A stretch of DNA of 64,000 nt from contig NC_019702.1 of NCBI RefSeq assembly GCF_000317085.1, positions 1,952,394 to 2,016,393 on the forward strand. The letters are read 5' to 3'. The notes beneath the pieces were generated by a model, which ran no database searches, had not been told where the DNA came from, and saw only the letters and a program-made list of their open reading frames with translations. Position numbers and translations under genes: made by a program. Positions within the stretch are counted from its first letter, which is position 1; each line of letters starts with the position of its first letter. This DNA comes from Synechococcus sp. PCC 7502 (GTDB lineage: Bacteria > Cyanobacteriota > Cyanobacteriia > Pseudanabaenales > Pseudanabaenaceae). Shown one piece after another: positions 44,351 to 53,782 of the stretch.

Positions 44351-47056
44351 CTAAGTAAATTGCTGCATAAATTTAACCAGTGCCTGTTCTTGGTAGGTCT
44401 TAGCCAATTGCCGTAACTGCTGGGCAAAATCCGCAAATTCTGGTTCTAATATATCAGCTTGTTTAATCAACTCCCGCAGATTCCCACGGCGTAGCAGTTC
44501 CCGTAGGTGATTCAGCACATCAGCCGCAGGAGGGACTATTACTTTAGAACTTAGGATGGTTGCAGCAGGAGTATCAGCATAAATCCATTCCACATGGAGA
44601 TAAATCTGAAGTAAATATAGGAGTTCCTCCGCTTGCACAGGTTTAGTCAAGAAATAATCAGCTCCAACATTAATGCTTTGTTGTTGATCGGACTCAAACA
44701 CACTGGCAGAAGAGGCAATGATGGGGATATTTAGCCGTCTCCGTTTTAATTGTCTAATTAGCTCAAACCCATCCATAATCGGCATTAATAGATCGGTAAT
44801 CACAAGGGCAGGGTTAAGATTCTCTACCTGAGTTAATCCCTCTTCCCCATTAGTTGCTTCAAACACCTCAAAGCTCAGTGGTTCCAAAAGATTGTGAATG
44901 ATGATCCGATTATCAGCAATATCGTCAACAACTAAAATTTTGTATCCTTTTTGCTTACAGCCAACTATAACCAACGGCTCTAATGCCGAGTCTGCCCATT
45001 CCGTTGACAGTGGCATCTCCAAATCCAAAGTAAAACTGCTGCCAGCTCCCAATGTACTGTTTACCTGCAATTGACTACCCATAACCTGGACAATTTTTTG
45101 ACTAATTGCCAATCCTAGCCCCGTACCTTCCGTCATTTTTTGGCGATCGCCCACCTGTTCAAAGGGTAAAAATATCCTACCGATTTGGGTTTCACTCATG
45201 CCAATCCCCGTATCTGCAACTTGAAACCGCAGTTTACATACTCCCCCAGCAATTCCTAGACAATCTACCTTTAAGCCCACCGCACCGCGATCAGTAAATT
45301 TAATGGCATTACCCAACAGATTAATTAATACTTGGCGCAGTCTTTTTTCATCTGCATAAACTCCCTTAGGCAGTTGCGGTGAGAGTTCATACTTAAACTC
45401 TAAGCCCTTCTGCTCAGCCCGAATTTGACAAATTTCCCTTACACCTTGCAAAAAGCCATGAAAATCAAAATGGTTAGGCGAGAGTTCCATACCCCGAGCT
45501 TCAATTTTAGACAAATCCAAAATGTCATTAATCAAGGTCAGTAGATGATTTCCACATTTATAAATAATTCCTGCCCCGTTTAGTTCCTTCGCATTAAGAT
45601 TGGGCGATCGCAGCAAAATTTGAGCATACCCCAGAATGCCATTGAGAGGAGTTCTCAGTTCGTGACTCATATTAGCAAGAAATTCACTTTTGGCTCTATT
45701 TGCCGTATTAGCCGCATCTTGATTTGCCTCTGCCAATTCCTTGAGAATAGTTAACTCTATCGTACGATCCTCAACCCTTGCTTCTAATTCTTCATTACTG
45801 GATTGCAACTCTGTAAAAGATGATCGCAGCCGATCTGCCATAGTATTAAAGGATTCTGCCAATGTATCTAATTCATCTATGCCACTTAACTTGACGGTTT
45901 GATCTAAATTCCCTTCAGCGATCGCCCTTGTAACATCATTTAACTTGCGAATAGGAATAGTCAACCAATAGGCAGTAACCACCCCAAAGCCGATGGATAA
46001 TACCAAAGCACCTAAACACAGCAAAAATGTGTCACTGGTATAGGCACCAATACTACTAATAAAATCCGACTCTGGTGCCACCACCACAATCAGCCAATCC
46101 AAACCATATTGATCTTGCCAAGGCTTGATTTGCATAAAATGTCTTTGCTCATTTATGGTTATTTGTAGTTCTTGCAGTTGCTGAATATCTTTCAGAGCCG
46201 AACTACTAAGATATTTTCTGCCCACTGTCTGAATTAATGGATCACTACTTTCGGCGGCGGGAATTCTTTGTGCCTTACCATTCACTAAACGTAGGGGGAT
46301 ACCACGGGAACTAGCAACTAATAAGCCTGATCGCTCCACAATAAAAGCTGAACCTGATTCACTGATCTTTAAGCCCTTGAGGTATTCACTAAACTGAGTC
46401 AAGACATAGTCCGTACCAATTACGCCGATTAAATTAGCATTAGGATCATAAATGGGATAGCTTGCGGAAATTGATAGTACGTCTGGCTTATCATTCCACG
46501 CATAAATTTTGCTCCAGATGGGATGTTTGGCGGCGATCGCATCACTAAACCATGATTCCAGAAATATACTAGTATCTGATTCAGAGCTAATTAAATGTAA
46601 CCGCCGTCCTTGAGGATCAATAGTGTAGGTGTTGTACTTTCCTCCCGTATTTTTAGAAACTTCATGCAGTATTAAAGTGCCATTGTCTAAGCGTTCTACT
46701 CCGATATAGTCACCATTAAGCGTACCAAAATTGTTATAGCTGATATTAAATATCTGCATTTGCTGGAAAAATACCTGTCCCACCTGCTCAAAATTATCTA
46801 AGCGTAAGCTCCCCGCATTAATGGCACCAAGATTAAGCTGATTAACTTGATGGGGAACCTTTAAATAATCATCTAAACTCCGACTAATGCGATCGCTAGC
46901 ATCTAACCGTAACTGCTTAGCAGCTTTATTGACTGCCGCCTGCCCATAACTTAGAGATAACCAACCTGTAACGGCGATCGCCACTGCCACTTGGATCACA
47001 AACGGCAATGCCAACATATTTTGTAGAGAAATGCGCTTTGATAACTTTGGAGCCAT
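44351..47056 (-). CDS. Membrane hybrid histidine kinase (Cache-HAMP-HisKA-HATPase-REC)
   Basis: A 901-residue two-component sensor. One membrane helix near residues 18-38 and one near 345-368 flank a Cache-like sensory domain ([20 protein letters not shown]). HAMP follows ([15 protein letters not shown]), then coiled coil and the H box [20 protein letters not shown]. The ATPase has N box [17 protein letters not shown]1 DTGIGMSE and G2 [15 protein letters not shown]. The receiver domain [20 protein letters not shown] has acceptor Asp in [12 protein letters not shown] and the Lys in FLTKPVQ. A C-terminal 70-residue helical segment might be a degenerate Hpt-like module. All catalytic residues look intact. 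The ligand is unknown. Confidence 0.93.
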   Translation of the reverse strand: MAPKLSKRISLQNMLALPFVIQVAVAIAVTGWLSLSYGQAAVNKAAKQLRLDASDRISRSLDDYLKVPHQVNQLNLGAINAGSLRLDNFEQVGQVFFQQMQIFNISYNNFGTLNGDYIGVERLDNGTLILHEVSKNTGGKYNTYTIDPQGRRLHLISSESDTSIFLESWFSDAIAAKHPIWSKIYAWNDKPDVLSISASYPIYDPNANLIGVIGTDYVLTQFSEYLKGLKISESGSAFIVERSGLLVASSRGIPLRLVNGKAQRIPAAESSDPLIQTVGRKYLSSSALKDIQQLQELQITINEQRHFMQIKPWQDQYGLDWLIVVVAPESDFISSIGAYTSDTFLLCLGALVLSIGFGVVTAYWLTIPIRKLNDVTRAIAEGNLDQTVKLSGIDELDTLAESFNTMADRLRSSFTELQSSNEELEARVEDRTIELTILKELAEANQDAANTANRAKSEFLANMSHELRTPLNGILGYAQILLRSPNLNAKELNGAGIIYKCGNHLLTLINDILDLSKIEARGMELSPNHFDFHGFLQGVREICQIRAEQKGLEFKYELSPQLPKGVYADEKRLRQVLINLLGNAIKFTDRGAVGLKVDCLGIAGGVCKLRFQVADTGIGMSETQIGRIFLPFEQVGDRQKMTEGTGLGLAISQKIVQVMGSQLQVNSTLGAGSSFTLDLEMPLSTEWADSALEPLVIVGCKQKGYKILVVDDIADNRIIIHNLLEPLSFEVFEATNGEEGLTQVENLNPALVITDLLMPIMDGFELIRQLKRRRLNIPIIASSASVFESDQQQSINVGADYFLTKPVQAEELLYLLQIYLHVEWIYADTPAATILSSKVIVPPAADVLNHLRELLRRGNLRELIKQADILEPEFADFAQQLRQLAKTYQEQALVKFMQQFT

Positions 47057-47150
47057 CTACAAACTGCCCATCTAAACAGCTAGAGGCATGATATTACTTT
47101 TGGGGTCAAAGACTCTGTATTCTAAGCATCACCAGTAAGTTTATTCGTGT

Positions 47151-47441
47151 TTATTTTCGATTCTTCCAATATCCAACTTCTCTACTACAATGCATCACAG
47201 CTAAGATGAGAATGTAGTCTTGTTCAATTGTGTAAAGAATTCCATAGGGAAACTTTTGTGCCATGCACCGTCGAATATCTTCATCAATTGCAGCATAGCG
47301 TTCAGGTGATTCTTTAATCCGAAAAATTGCATCTTCGATCACATTGATAAATCTCTGGGCGATCTCAGTTCTCTGCTGGGAGTAATACTGAACTGCATCA
47401 GAATATTCTGCTAGTGCTTCAGGGTGAAATACATACTTCAT
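47151..47441 (-). CDS. ParE/RelE-type toxin
   Basis: A 96-residue toxin of the ParE/RelE fold. Seen: VFHPEALAEYSDAVQYYSQQ, RTEIAQRFINVIEDAIFRIK, ERYAAIDEDIRRCMAQKFPY, then GILYTIEQDYILILAVMHC. Such proteins inhibit gyrase (ParE) or cleave mRNA at ribosomes (RelE). The sequence pattern is nearer ParE, without proof. Its start overlaps the antitoxin stop by one base (TAATG), the usual arrangement for this class. Confidence 0.88.
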   Translation of the reverse strand: MKYVFHPEALAEYSDAVQYYSQQRTEIAQRFINVIEDAIFRIKESPERYAAIDEDIRRCMAQKFPYGILYTIEQDYILILAVMHCSREVGYWKNRK

Positions 47442-47668
47442 TACGCAAGTAACTGTCTTACCTGAGCTAGTGCATCTTCCCCCACAACAGCCTGAACAAG
47501 ACCATCCCGAACTTGATCACGTCTTTTTTTTGCTTCAGTAGTCCATGTTGCTTGAATAGTTGGATCAACATCAAATTCTAAGCTTTCAACTAATTTTTCT
47601 GCTATTAGTCCTCTGGAAATGCTAGGAAGAGATAATAATTCTTCTGTTAGTAGCTCGATTGATCTCAT
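47441..47668 (-). CDS. Antitoxin of addiction-module type
   Basis: A 75-residue antitoxin resembling the addiction-module component family that accompanies ParE/RelE toxins: LLSLPSISRGLIAEKLVESL followed by an acidic, Trp-containing stretch and a flexible C-terminal helix. ATG at 47668 (MRSIELL) is preferred to the TTG four codons upstream because GAGGAA lies just before it. It would bind and neutralise the toxin and repress the pair. Located between the kinase gene and purL. Confidence 0.85.
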   Translation of the reverse strand: MRSIELLTEELLSLPSISRGLIAEKLVESLEFDVDPTIQATWTTEAKKRRDQVRDGLVQAVVGEDALAQVRQLLA

Positions 47669-47880
47669 AAATTTCCTCAAAGTAATGAGCCTTTGGTTAT
47701 GTAGTCTAGCAAAAACAAGTTTAATATCTGCAACATTGCCATTTCACAAAAAATTAATTAGCGATCTCCTCCCTAAAACCCAAAACAGCATGGTTGTCTC
47801 GACAAAAAAACTATAAACAGCTATTGCCTCTCCAATATCGGGATAAGATCAATATTACAAGTCAAAAATTTTTCCTAACT

Positions 47881-50280
47881 ATGACCGCCGATTCCCAAAT
47901 ACTAAGATTTTCCCCTGCTCAAATTAAAGCTGAAGGTTTAACCCTTGATGAATACCAAATGATTTGCGATCGCCTCGGTCGAGAACCCAACAGGGCAGAA
48001 TTAGGAATGTTTGGGGTGATGTGGTCAGAGCATTGCTGCTATAAAAATTCCCGTCCTTTACTGAAACAATTTCCGACTACAGGTGAAAGAATTCTCGTGG
48101 GACCTGGGGAAAATGCAGGCGTAGTCAAGATTAGTGATGACATTGCCGTTTGTTTTAAGATTGAAAGCCATAATCGCCCTTCTGCCGTCGAACCCTATCA
48201 AGGTGCAACCACTGGTGTTGGTGGGATTTTGCGCGATATTTTTACGATGGGTGCCAGACCTGTTGCTATTTTAAATTCCCTCAGATTTGGGGAGCTAACC
48301 GATCCGTGGGTACGCAGCCGAGTGCGAGGCATTGTCAGTGGCATCGCTGGCTATGGTAACTGTACGGGTGTACCTACCATTGGCGGGGAAGTCTATTTTG
48401 ATTCTGCCTATAACCGTAATCCTTTAGTCAATGCTATGGCGATAGGGATTCTGGAAACTAAGGAAATTGTCAAGTCTGGGGCAGCAGGAATTGGTAATCC
48501 AGTTTTATATGTTGGCTCTACAACGGGCAGAGATGGGATTAAGGGGGCAAGTTTTGCTAGTGCCGAATTATCCGATAAATCCCAAAGCGATCGCCCCGCC
48601 GTCCAAGTCGGTGATCCATTTTTAGGGAAATTACTAATTGAAGCTTGTTTAGAAGCATTTAAAACAGGGGCAGTGGTCGCAGCACAGGACATGGGCGCAG
48701 CAGGTTTAACTTGTTCTACTTCAGAAATGGCAGCCAAAGGTGGTGTGGGTGTGATTTTGGATTTAGATAAAGTGCCAGCACGGGAACAGGGGATGACTGC
48801 CTATGAGTATTTATTGTCCGAGTCCCAAGAACGGATGCTATTTGTAGCACAAACTGGTAGGGAAGCAGAATTAATCGAAATCTTTCATCGCTGGGGACTT
48901 CATGCTGTGGTGGCAGGAGAAATCATCTCGGAGCCAATTGTCAGAATTTTACACAAAGGCGAAATAGTCGTGGATTTACCCGCCTCTGCCCTTGCCGACA
49001 ATACACCGCTTTATCATCGAGAATTAGCCCCAACTCCAGAATATGCAAAACAAGCTTGGGAATGGAACGAGAACGATTATAGCCGTTGGGTAATTGCTAC
49101 TGGGGAAGGATTATCACTTATTGATTGGCAACTTAAGTATTTAGCTAAACTAGGCAGCGATCCTACCGATCTGAGTCAAAATGAAATTTTATTAAAGTTG
49201 TTAGCCAGTCCTGCGATCGCCTCTAAAGCATGGGTTTATAAACAATACGATCATCAAGTGCAAAATAATACCATCCTGTTACCCGGTCATGGAGATGCGG
49301 CAGTAATTCGGTTAAGAGCGCAAGATTTTGGCGTGGGTGAGGCTAATTTAAATCCAGAATTACCAACTATCGGTTTAGCTGCCACAGTGGATTGTAATGC
49401 CCGCTATGTCTATTTAGACCCCTACGAAGGGGCAAAGTTGGCAGTAGCCGAAGCTGCGAGAAATCTCTCCTGTGTGGGCGCAGAACCGTTGGCAGTCACT
49501 GATAATTTAAACTTTGGTAGTCCCGAAACAGCGATCGGTTATTGGCAATTGCATGAAGCCTGTCGGGGAATTGCTGAGGCTTGTCGAGAATTATCTACCC
49601 CTGTGACCGGGGGCAATGTTTCCCTGTATAACGAAACTATTAATTCTGAGGGTAAATCCCAACCTATTTATCCCACTCCTGTAATTGGGATGGTGGGCAT
49701 TGTGAATGACATTACAAAAATCTGTGGACAGGGCTGGCAAAGTGTTGGGGATGTGATTTATCTAATTGGGAGCGATCGCACAACTTTAGGTGCATCAGAA
49801 TATTTGGCTGTAATTCATAATCAAGTTACGGGCAGACCTCAACCTCTGGATTACAACTTAGAACGAAAAGTTCAGCAAGTATGTCGCTATGGTATTAATC
49901 AAGGCTGGATCAAATCTGCCCATGATTGCGCTGAGGGAGGTTTGGCAATAGCGATCGCCGAATCTTCAATTACAACAAATCTCTCGGCTCAAGTTAATTT
50001 AAAAAATCTTAGAGCAGATGGTGATCCCGTAACATCTTGGGATAATTTATTATTTGGCGAAGGATCAAGTCGGATTGTTGTATCTGTTTCTGAGAGCGAT
50101 CGCCTAGCATGGGAATCATATTTACAAACAGAGCTATTTGGTAATTACTGGGAACTGGGCTGTGTGCAAGATGCAACGCAAAATCTGGAAATTGCCATTA
50201 ATGATCAAACTGTGATTAACTTGGCTCTGGCAGAACTAGCTGATCCCTACAATAATGCTATTTCTCAATGGTTTGCCTAG
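47881..50280 (+). CDS. purL: Phosphoribosylformylglycinamidine synthase II
   Basis: Converts FGAR to FGAM with ATP and glutamine-derived ammonia in purine synthesis; small-type PurL that works with PurQ and PurS. 799 residues from ATG 47881 ([20 protein letters not shown]). The frame is open to 47794, but the extra 29 residues are not family-like. Seen: [67 protein letters not shown], and in the second half [20 protein letters not shown] and [12 protein letters not shown]. The accessory island begins right after its stop. Confidence 0.95.
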   Translation: MTADSQILRFSPAQIKAEGLTLDEYQMICDRLGREPNRAELGMFGVMWSEHCCYKNSRPLLKQFPTTGERILVGPGENAGVVKISDDIAVCFKIESHNRPSAVEPYQGATTGVGGILRDIFTMGARPVAILNSLRFGELTDPWVRSRVRGIVSGIAGYGNCTGVPTIGGEVYFDSAYNRNPLVNAMAIGILETKEIVKSGAAGIGNPVLYVGSTTGRDGIKGASFASAELSDKSQSDRPAVQVGDPFLGKLLIEACLEAFKTGAVVAAQDMGAAGLTCSTSEMAAKGGVGVILDLDKVPAREQGMTAYEYLLSESQERMLFVAQTGREAELIEIFHRWGLHAVVAGEIISEPIVRILHKGEIVVDLPASALADNTPLYHRELAPTPEYAKQAWEWNENDYSRWVIATGEGLSLIDWQLKYLAKLGSDPTDLSQNEILLKLLASPAIASKAWVYKQYDHQVQNNTILLPGHGDAAVIRLRAQDFGVGEANLNPELPTIGLAATVDCNARYVYLDPYEGAKLAVAEAARNLSCVGAEPLAVTDNLNFGSPETAIGYWQLHEACRGIAEACRELSTPVTGGNVSLYNETINSEGKSQPIYPTPVIGMVGIVNDITKICGQGWQSVGDVIYLIGSDRTTLGASEYLAVIHNQVTGRPQPLDYNLERKVQQVCRYGINQGWIKSAHDCAEGGLAIAIAESSITTNLSAQVNLKNLRADGDPVTSWDNLLFGEGSSRIVVSVSESDRLAWESYLQTELFGNYWELGCVQDATQNLEIAINDQTVINLALAELADPYNNAISQWFA

Positions 50281-50285
50281 GATTT

Positions 50286-50402
50286 ACTCATATTGATGGT
50301 TCTTTAGGTCGTCTAGCCAAGGAGGAAGATTTGCTCTGGCAAGGTGGTGTTGATGAGGCGATTGTCTTACTTTTCAGGTTGTATAGTAGGGTGGTGATCT
50401 AG
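50286..50402 (+). pseudogene. Transposase scrap (ISKra4-like)
   Basis: One frame reads LGRLAKEEDLLWQGGVDEAI and stops at 50402. This matches an internal segment of ISKra4-type cyanobacterial transposases as I remember them. Only about 30 residues are recognisable, with no ends or rest of the element. It marks past mobile-element activity directly after purL. Confidence 0.4.
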
Positions 50403-50441
50403 GAGTAGTGAAATGCGTCAAATTATTGCAAGGCGTGCATT

Positions 50442-50561
50442 ATGGTCGTGAATAAAGGCGAAATTGAAGAAATTAATATCACTGAAAATATTTGTACCAA
50501 TCCTCAACAGGATTACACCCGCAAGCTCATTAATGCTATTCCTAAAGTTCAGTTTGCTTAG
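50442..50561 (+). pseudogene. C-terminal remnant of a peptide ABC transporter ATPase
   Basis: The frame reads MVVNKGEIEEINITENICTN, then PQQDYTRKLINAIPKVQFA and a stop. This is the tail of DppF/OppF/NikE-like ATPases (consensus like GEIVEIG, EEIF, NPQHPYT, LLNAIP). The whole nucleotide-binding part is missing. A diverged second copy of the same tail lies at 53662-53712, on the other side of the ATPase-nuclease island. Confidence 0.6.
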
Positions 50562-50699
50562 ATTAAGAGTATTTGCTACTTTATAATTACTTTTTATAGC
50601 TCCAAAATCATTGGTGTGTGTAAACAATTAGTTTGCCAAAGCCATGATAAATTGCACCAATGAATTAGTTCGGGCAAAATTGCTACTGAATATACAATA

Positions 50700-52085
50700 A
50701 TGAAAATTAAAGTCAAAAATCTTGGTACTTTAGAACAAGCTGAATTTATTCTGGGTGACCTAACAATTATTTGTGGCTGTAACAATACTGGAAAAACTTA
50801 CGCCACTTATGCACTTTTTGGCTTCTTATTTACTTGGAGTAAGCTGTTTTTGATAAAAATTGATGATAAAAAGATCGAAGAACTACTTAGCGATGGGGTA
50901 ATTCGTCTTGATCTACAAGAATATGTTAATCAAGTGGATCATATAGTGACTCAAGGTTGTATAGCATACACCCAAGAATTACCAAAGATTTTTGCAGCAT
51001 CGACTGAAAGATTTAGAGAATCAAAATTTCAAGTAGAATTAGATAGCCAAAATATAGTTTTATCTAAAAGATTTAAGTCGGAAATTGGCTCTGGTGAGGT
51101 ATCCTTTTTTTCGATCACCAAAAGTGAAGAAAGTACAGAATTGGTTGTCACTTTATTGGTTGAAAAAGAGAAGGTAAAAATTCCCGTTAAAATCATTGAG
51201 CGTATTATTACTGATGCTCTTAAAGAGATCATTTTCGATCCGCTTTTCCCTCGCCCTTTCATCGCTAGTAGTGAACGTACTGGTGCAGCCATTTTTCGGA
51301 AAGACTTAAATTTTGACCGTAATCGATTGATTGAAGAAATAAGCCAAGCTGGACAAAATATTGATCGAATTGAATTACTACTTAAAGATTATGGAGATTA
51401 TGCCCTGCCCATAAAAACAAATGTAGATTTTATTCGGCAACTTGAAAGCATTGTTAAAAAAAGTAGTTTTATTGCTGATAAGTATCCCGATGTACTAGCA
51501 GATTTTGCGGATATTATAGGAGGGGAGTACGCTGTAACTCGCAATGATGAGTTGTATTATCAGCCGAAAGGTAGACGAATTAAGCTTTCTATGGATGAAA
51601 GTTCTAGTGCAGTACGTTCTCTTTTAGATATCGGGTTCTACTTAAGACACGAGGCTCAACTCGGTGATTTACTAATAATAGATGAACCAGAATTGAATTT
51701 GCATCCCGAAAATCAGCGTCGTGTTGCAAGACTTTTTGCCCGATTAGTTAACCTCGGAATTAAGGTTTTTATGACAACGCACAGTGATTACATTATTAAA
51801 GAACTAAATACGCTGATTATGCTCAATCATGAAAAACCTCACCTCAAGAGAATTGCGAAACAGGAAGGTTATCGTCAAGAGGAACTGATTTCTACTGAAA
51901 ATATCAAAGTTTATATTGCGGAAGTAGCAGATATAAAACTAGAAGGTAAAAAAAGAAAAACTAAATGCCAAACTTTAACTGCAGCGGATATAGATCCAGA
52001 ATTTGGCATTGAAGCTCGTAGTTTTGATACCACCATTGAGACAATGAATCGCATTCAGGAAGCAATTGTTTGGGGTCAAGATTAA
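50700..52085 (+). CDS. OLD/RecF-like AAA ATPase of a putative two-gene defence module
   Basis: A 461-residue P-loop ATPase of the AAA_15/AAA_21 (overcoming-lysogenisation, SMC/RecF-like) type. Walker A is GCNNTGKT at residues 26-33. A long, divergent middle region (about 60-290) probably forms coiled coil and dimerisation parts. A signature-like KLSMDESSSAVRSLLDI precedes Walker B LLIIDEPELNLHPENQRRVA (about 324-342) and the H-loop TTHSDYI (about 359-365). The C-terminal 90 residues contain no TOPRIM motif, so the nuclease is expected in trans. Its TAA overlaps the next ATG (TAATG). No clear Shine-Dalgarno. The gene is AT-rich and lacks HIP1 octamers. Confidence 0.85.
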   Translation: MKIKVKNLGTLEQAEFILGDLTIICGCNNTGKTYATYALFGFLFTWSKLFLIKIDDKKIEELLSDGVIRLDLQEYVNQVDHIVTQGCIAYTQELPKIFAASTERFRESKFQVELDSQNIVLSKRFKSEIGSGEVSFFSITKSEESTELVVTLLVEKEKVKIPVKIIERIITDALKEIIFDPLFPRPFIASSERTGAAIFRKDLNFDRNRLIEEISQAGQNIDRIELLLKDYGDYALPIKTNVDFIRQLESIVKKSSFIADKYPDVLADFADIIGGEYAVTRNDELYYQPKGRRIKLSMDESSSAVRSLLDIGFYLRHEAQLGDLLIIDEPELNLHPENQRRVARLFARLVNLGIKVFMTTHSDYIIKELNTLIMLNHEKPHLKRIAKQEGYRQEELISTENIKVYIAEVADIKLEGKKRKTKCQTLTAADIDPEFGIEARSFDTTIETMNRIQEAIVWGQD

Positions 52086-52519
52086 TGTCTGATATTGCTA
52101 TCTTCCAAGAGCTGATCAAGGAAATTGCTCTAGTTCCATTAACTGATAATAAAGTTGTTCTCAAAGAACCTGAACTTTCTGATTGCTTTGTTACAATTCA
52201 TGGAATGCCCGATGAAGATGAAGTTATTATCATTAAAGCAGATACATTTAAGTCACCAGATTCAGTCTTTAAAGGGGAGCATGGTGAATGTAAACGTGCT
52301 GATTTCATTATTGTGGCTGATACTAACACTAAAAAGGTGATTATTTGTGTGGAGCTGAAAAAAACAAAAAATGACGAAAAGTCCATTATTAAGCAATTGA
52401 TTGGAGCTAAATGTTTTGTTCTATACTGCCAAGAAATTGGCAAGTCATTTTGGAGGCAACCTAACTTTCTAAGAGATTATCAATATCGTTTTGTGAGTAT
52501 TAACCATATAGAGCCTGTT

Positions 52520-53104
52520 TCATATCTCATGAGTAGCAATTCTTTTTAGCATCAAACGAATAAAGCAAAGATTGAGTTTAGCTGTAGCATTAACGAGAGT
52601 TCTCTCAAAGTTCTTAACTAAGATTTTGCATCTTTCAACCCAAGCATTTGACCTTTCAATTACCCACCTTGTCGGCACAACTACAAACCCAGACAGACCT
52701 TTTTCTGCCTTCTGTTGCTTTGATACCTTAGGAGAAATTTCAAACCTAATCTTAGTCATAATCTCAGGATATATCTTCTCTAGTTCTTGGATCAGTTTCT
52801 CGATATGATAACCACTATCCAGCAATATCGTAGTTAGCGTAATGTCATCTGGTTTCGATTTGAAGTAATCAATGTTAATCGTTAACATCTCAATCAGTCC
52901 TTGGTCATCTGATACATTTGCTCTTGTTAAATAGGTAAAGAAAGGAAATCCCAGAGTGTCAACGGCTAAATGTCTTTTGATCCCGTTAGTTGCTTTGTAG
53001 GAGCAGAAGCCCTTGGATTCTATACTTGCATTACAAGTATTTTTCACTGCTTGTGAGTCAATGATGATTAAAGTTGTCCATTTTGATTTTTTTTGACTGT
53101 TCAC
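52520..53104 (-). CDS. IS5-family transposase, OrfB (DDE catalytic part)
   Basis: A 194-residue frame overlapping OrfA by 47 bp. The DDE residues are visible: Asp in LIIIDSQAVKNT, Asp in TILLDSGYHIEK, and Glu in TRWVIERSNAWVERCK. It is probably made as an OrfAB fusion by frameshifting on the A8 run near 53085. Nothing looks broken, so the element could still be mobile. Confidence 0.88.
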   Translation of the reverse strand: MNSQKKSKWTTLIIIDSQAVKNTCNASIESKGFCSYKATNGIKRHLAVDTLGFPFFTYLTRANVSDDQGLIEMLTINIDYFKSKPDDITLTTILLDSGYHIEKLIQELEKIYPEIMTKIRFEISPKVSKQQKAEKGLSGFVVVPTRWVIERSNAWVERCKILVKNFERTLVNATAKLNLCFIRLMLKRIATHEI

Positions 53105-53369
53105 GGGCTGTTGAATGCAAGGTTTCCATAATCGCAGTAAATGTACCTGTATCTTTCCACTCCTTGTAGTATCGATAGACTGTAGAGAATGGTGGTAAGT
53201 CTCGGGGCATATCTCGCCAATTACAACCGTTTTTGAGTTGGTAGAGTATGCCGTCTAAAATTTGTCTTTTTGTCCAAGTTGGCGGTCTAGTTTGCTTTTT
53301 CTTTGGGAGCAATGGTTCTATAATTTCCCATTCTTTATCTGTTAGGCTACTTGAGTATGGATTTAGCAT
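53058..53369 (-). CDS. IS5-family transposase, OrfA
   Basis: A 103-residue N-terminal transposase part: LTDKEWEIIEPLLPKKKQTR, RQILDGILYQLKNGCNWRDM, then PPFSTVYRYYKEWKDTGTF, the usual DNA-binding and early catalytic segment. Near its end a run of eight A provides a slippery site where a programmed frameshift would join it to OrfB. The frame continues only a few residues past that site. Confidence 0.88.
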   Translation of the reverse strand: MLNPYSSSLTDKEWEIIEPLLPKKKQTRPPTWTKRQILDGILYQLKNGCNWRDMPRDLPPFSTVYRYYKEWKDTGTFTAIMETLHSTAREQSKKIKMDNFNHH

Positions 53370-53661
53370 TTTCTAAGTATCATACATCTTGCTCATAATA
53401 GATATGAAACAGGCTCTATAAGTATTGCTAAAACAAAGACGCGTATTGAACGTTTTGCTGGACTTCATGATCGTCCAGATCGAATGTTGAAAATCAGTTC
53501 TCCCCATCATCTTGAATTTAATCATTTGGCTGGTCGGAGTCAATAGTTGAAATTTTTAAGATGTTGCAATATAGCTTGATATTTCATAAAGCAATTAGCC
53601 ATTCTGGGAATATCAAATTTTAGTTTGGTCCAATAACAAAAAATCTGTGGAATGATTAAGA

Positions 53662-53712
53662 GGACTATACCCGTAGGTTCATTAATGCAATTCCTAAAGT
53701 TCGGTTTGCTTA
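53662..53712 (+). pseudogene. Second remnant of a peptide ABC ATPase tail
   Basis: After an in-frame stop, the DNA reads EDYTRRFINAIPKVRFA and a stop, nearly the same as the DYTRKLINAIPKVQFA tail at 50512-50561. Upstream similarity is weak and broken. The two copies differ at several bases, so they are diverged paralogous scraps rather than a fresh duplication. They bracket the ATPase-nuclease-IS block. Confidence 0.5.
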
Positions 53713-53782
53713 GGTTCTGCTGCTCAGTACAGGAGAAAAAGATTAGTGTCAAATAGTGTACGATTATAATTTTGCTTGCAGC

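Larger units (their letters stand above)
52511..53416 (-). mobile_element. Complete IS5-family insertion sequence
   Basis: Perfect 17-bp terminal inverted repeats: GAGCCTGTTTCATATCT (52511-52527) and its complement (53400-53416). Flanks are TATA on both sides (52507-52510 and 53417-53420), the likely target duplication. Because TATA and the IR edge are ambiguous, a TA duplication with IRs one base longer is equally consistent. Length 906 bp. Two overlapping transposase frames fill it on the minus strand, as in the IS427-type group. It appears intact and recent. Confidence 0.92.
52085..53546 (+). pseudogene. PD-(D/E)XK-like nuclease partner, interrupted by an IS5-family element
   Basis: From ATG 52085 the frame encodes a small protein with a PD-(D/E)XK signature: Asp73 in KRADFIIVAD, then Glu90 and Lys92 in ICVELKKTK, and a following helix with Gln104 (KQLIGAKCFVLYC). 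At 52510 the frame enters an insertion sequence and stops at 52549 after 12 foreign residues (154 residues in total). If the 906-bp element and one TATA copy are removed, the frame continues at 53421 with SIAKTKTRIERFAGLHDRPD then PHHLEFNHLAGRSQ and stops at 53546, giving 183 residues. The catalytic core is upstream of the break, so the truncated product might keep some activity. It is coupled to the ATPase gene by TAATG. Confidence 0.85.

Noticed and set aside
53540-53752. 70-codon minus-strand frame between the island and metH
   Set aside because: Part of it is the antisense of the ABC-ATPase tail remnant. The segment IPRMANCFMKYQAILQHL looks protein-like but has no recognisable relatives, so it is not called.
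50281-53760. Absence of HIP1 octamers as proof of foreign origin of the island
   Set aside because: The glnA-fur region also lacks full GCGATCGC over about 4 kb, so absence over 3.5 kb is only weak support.
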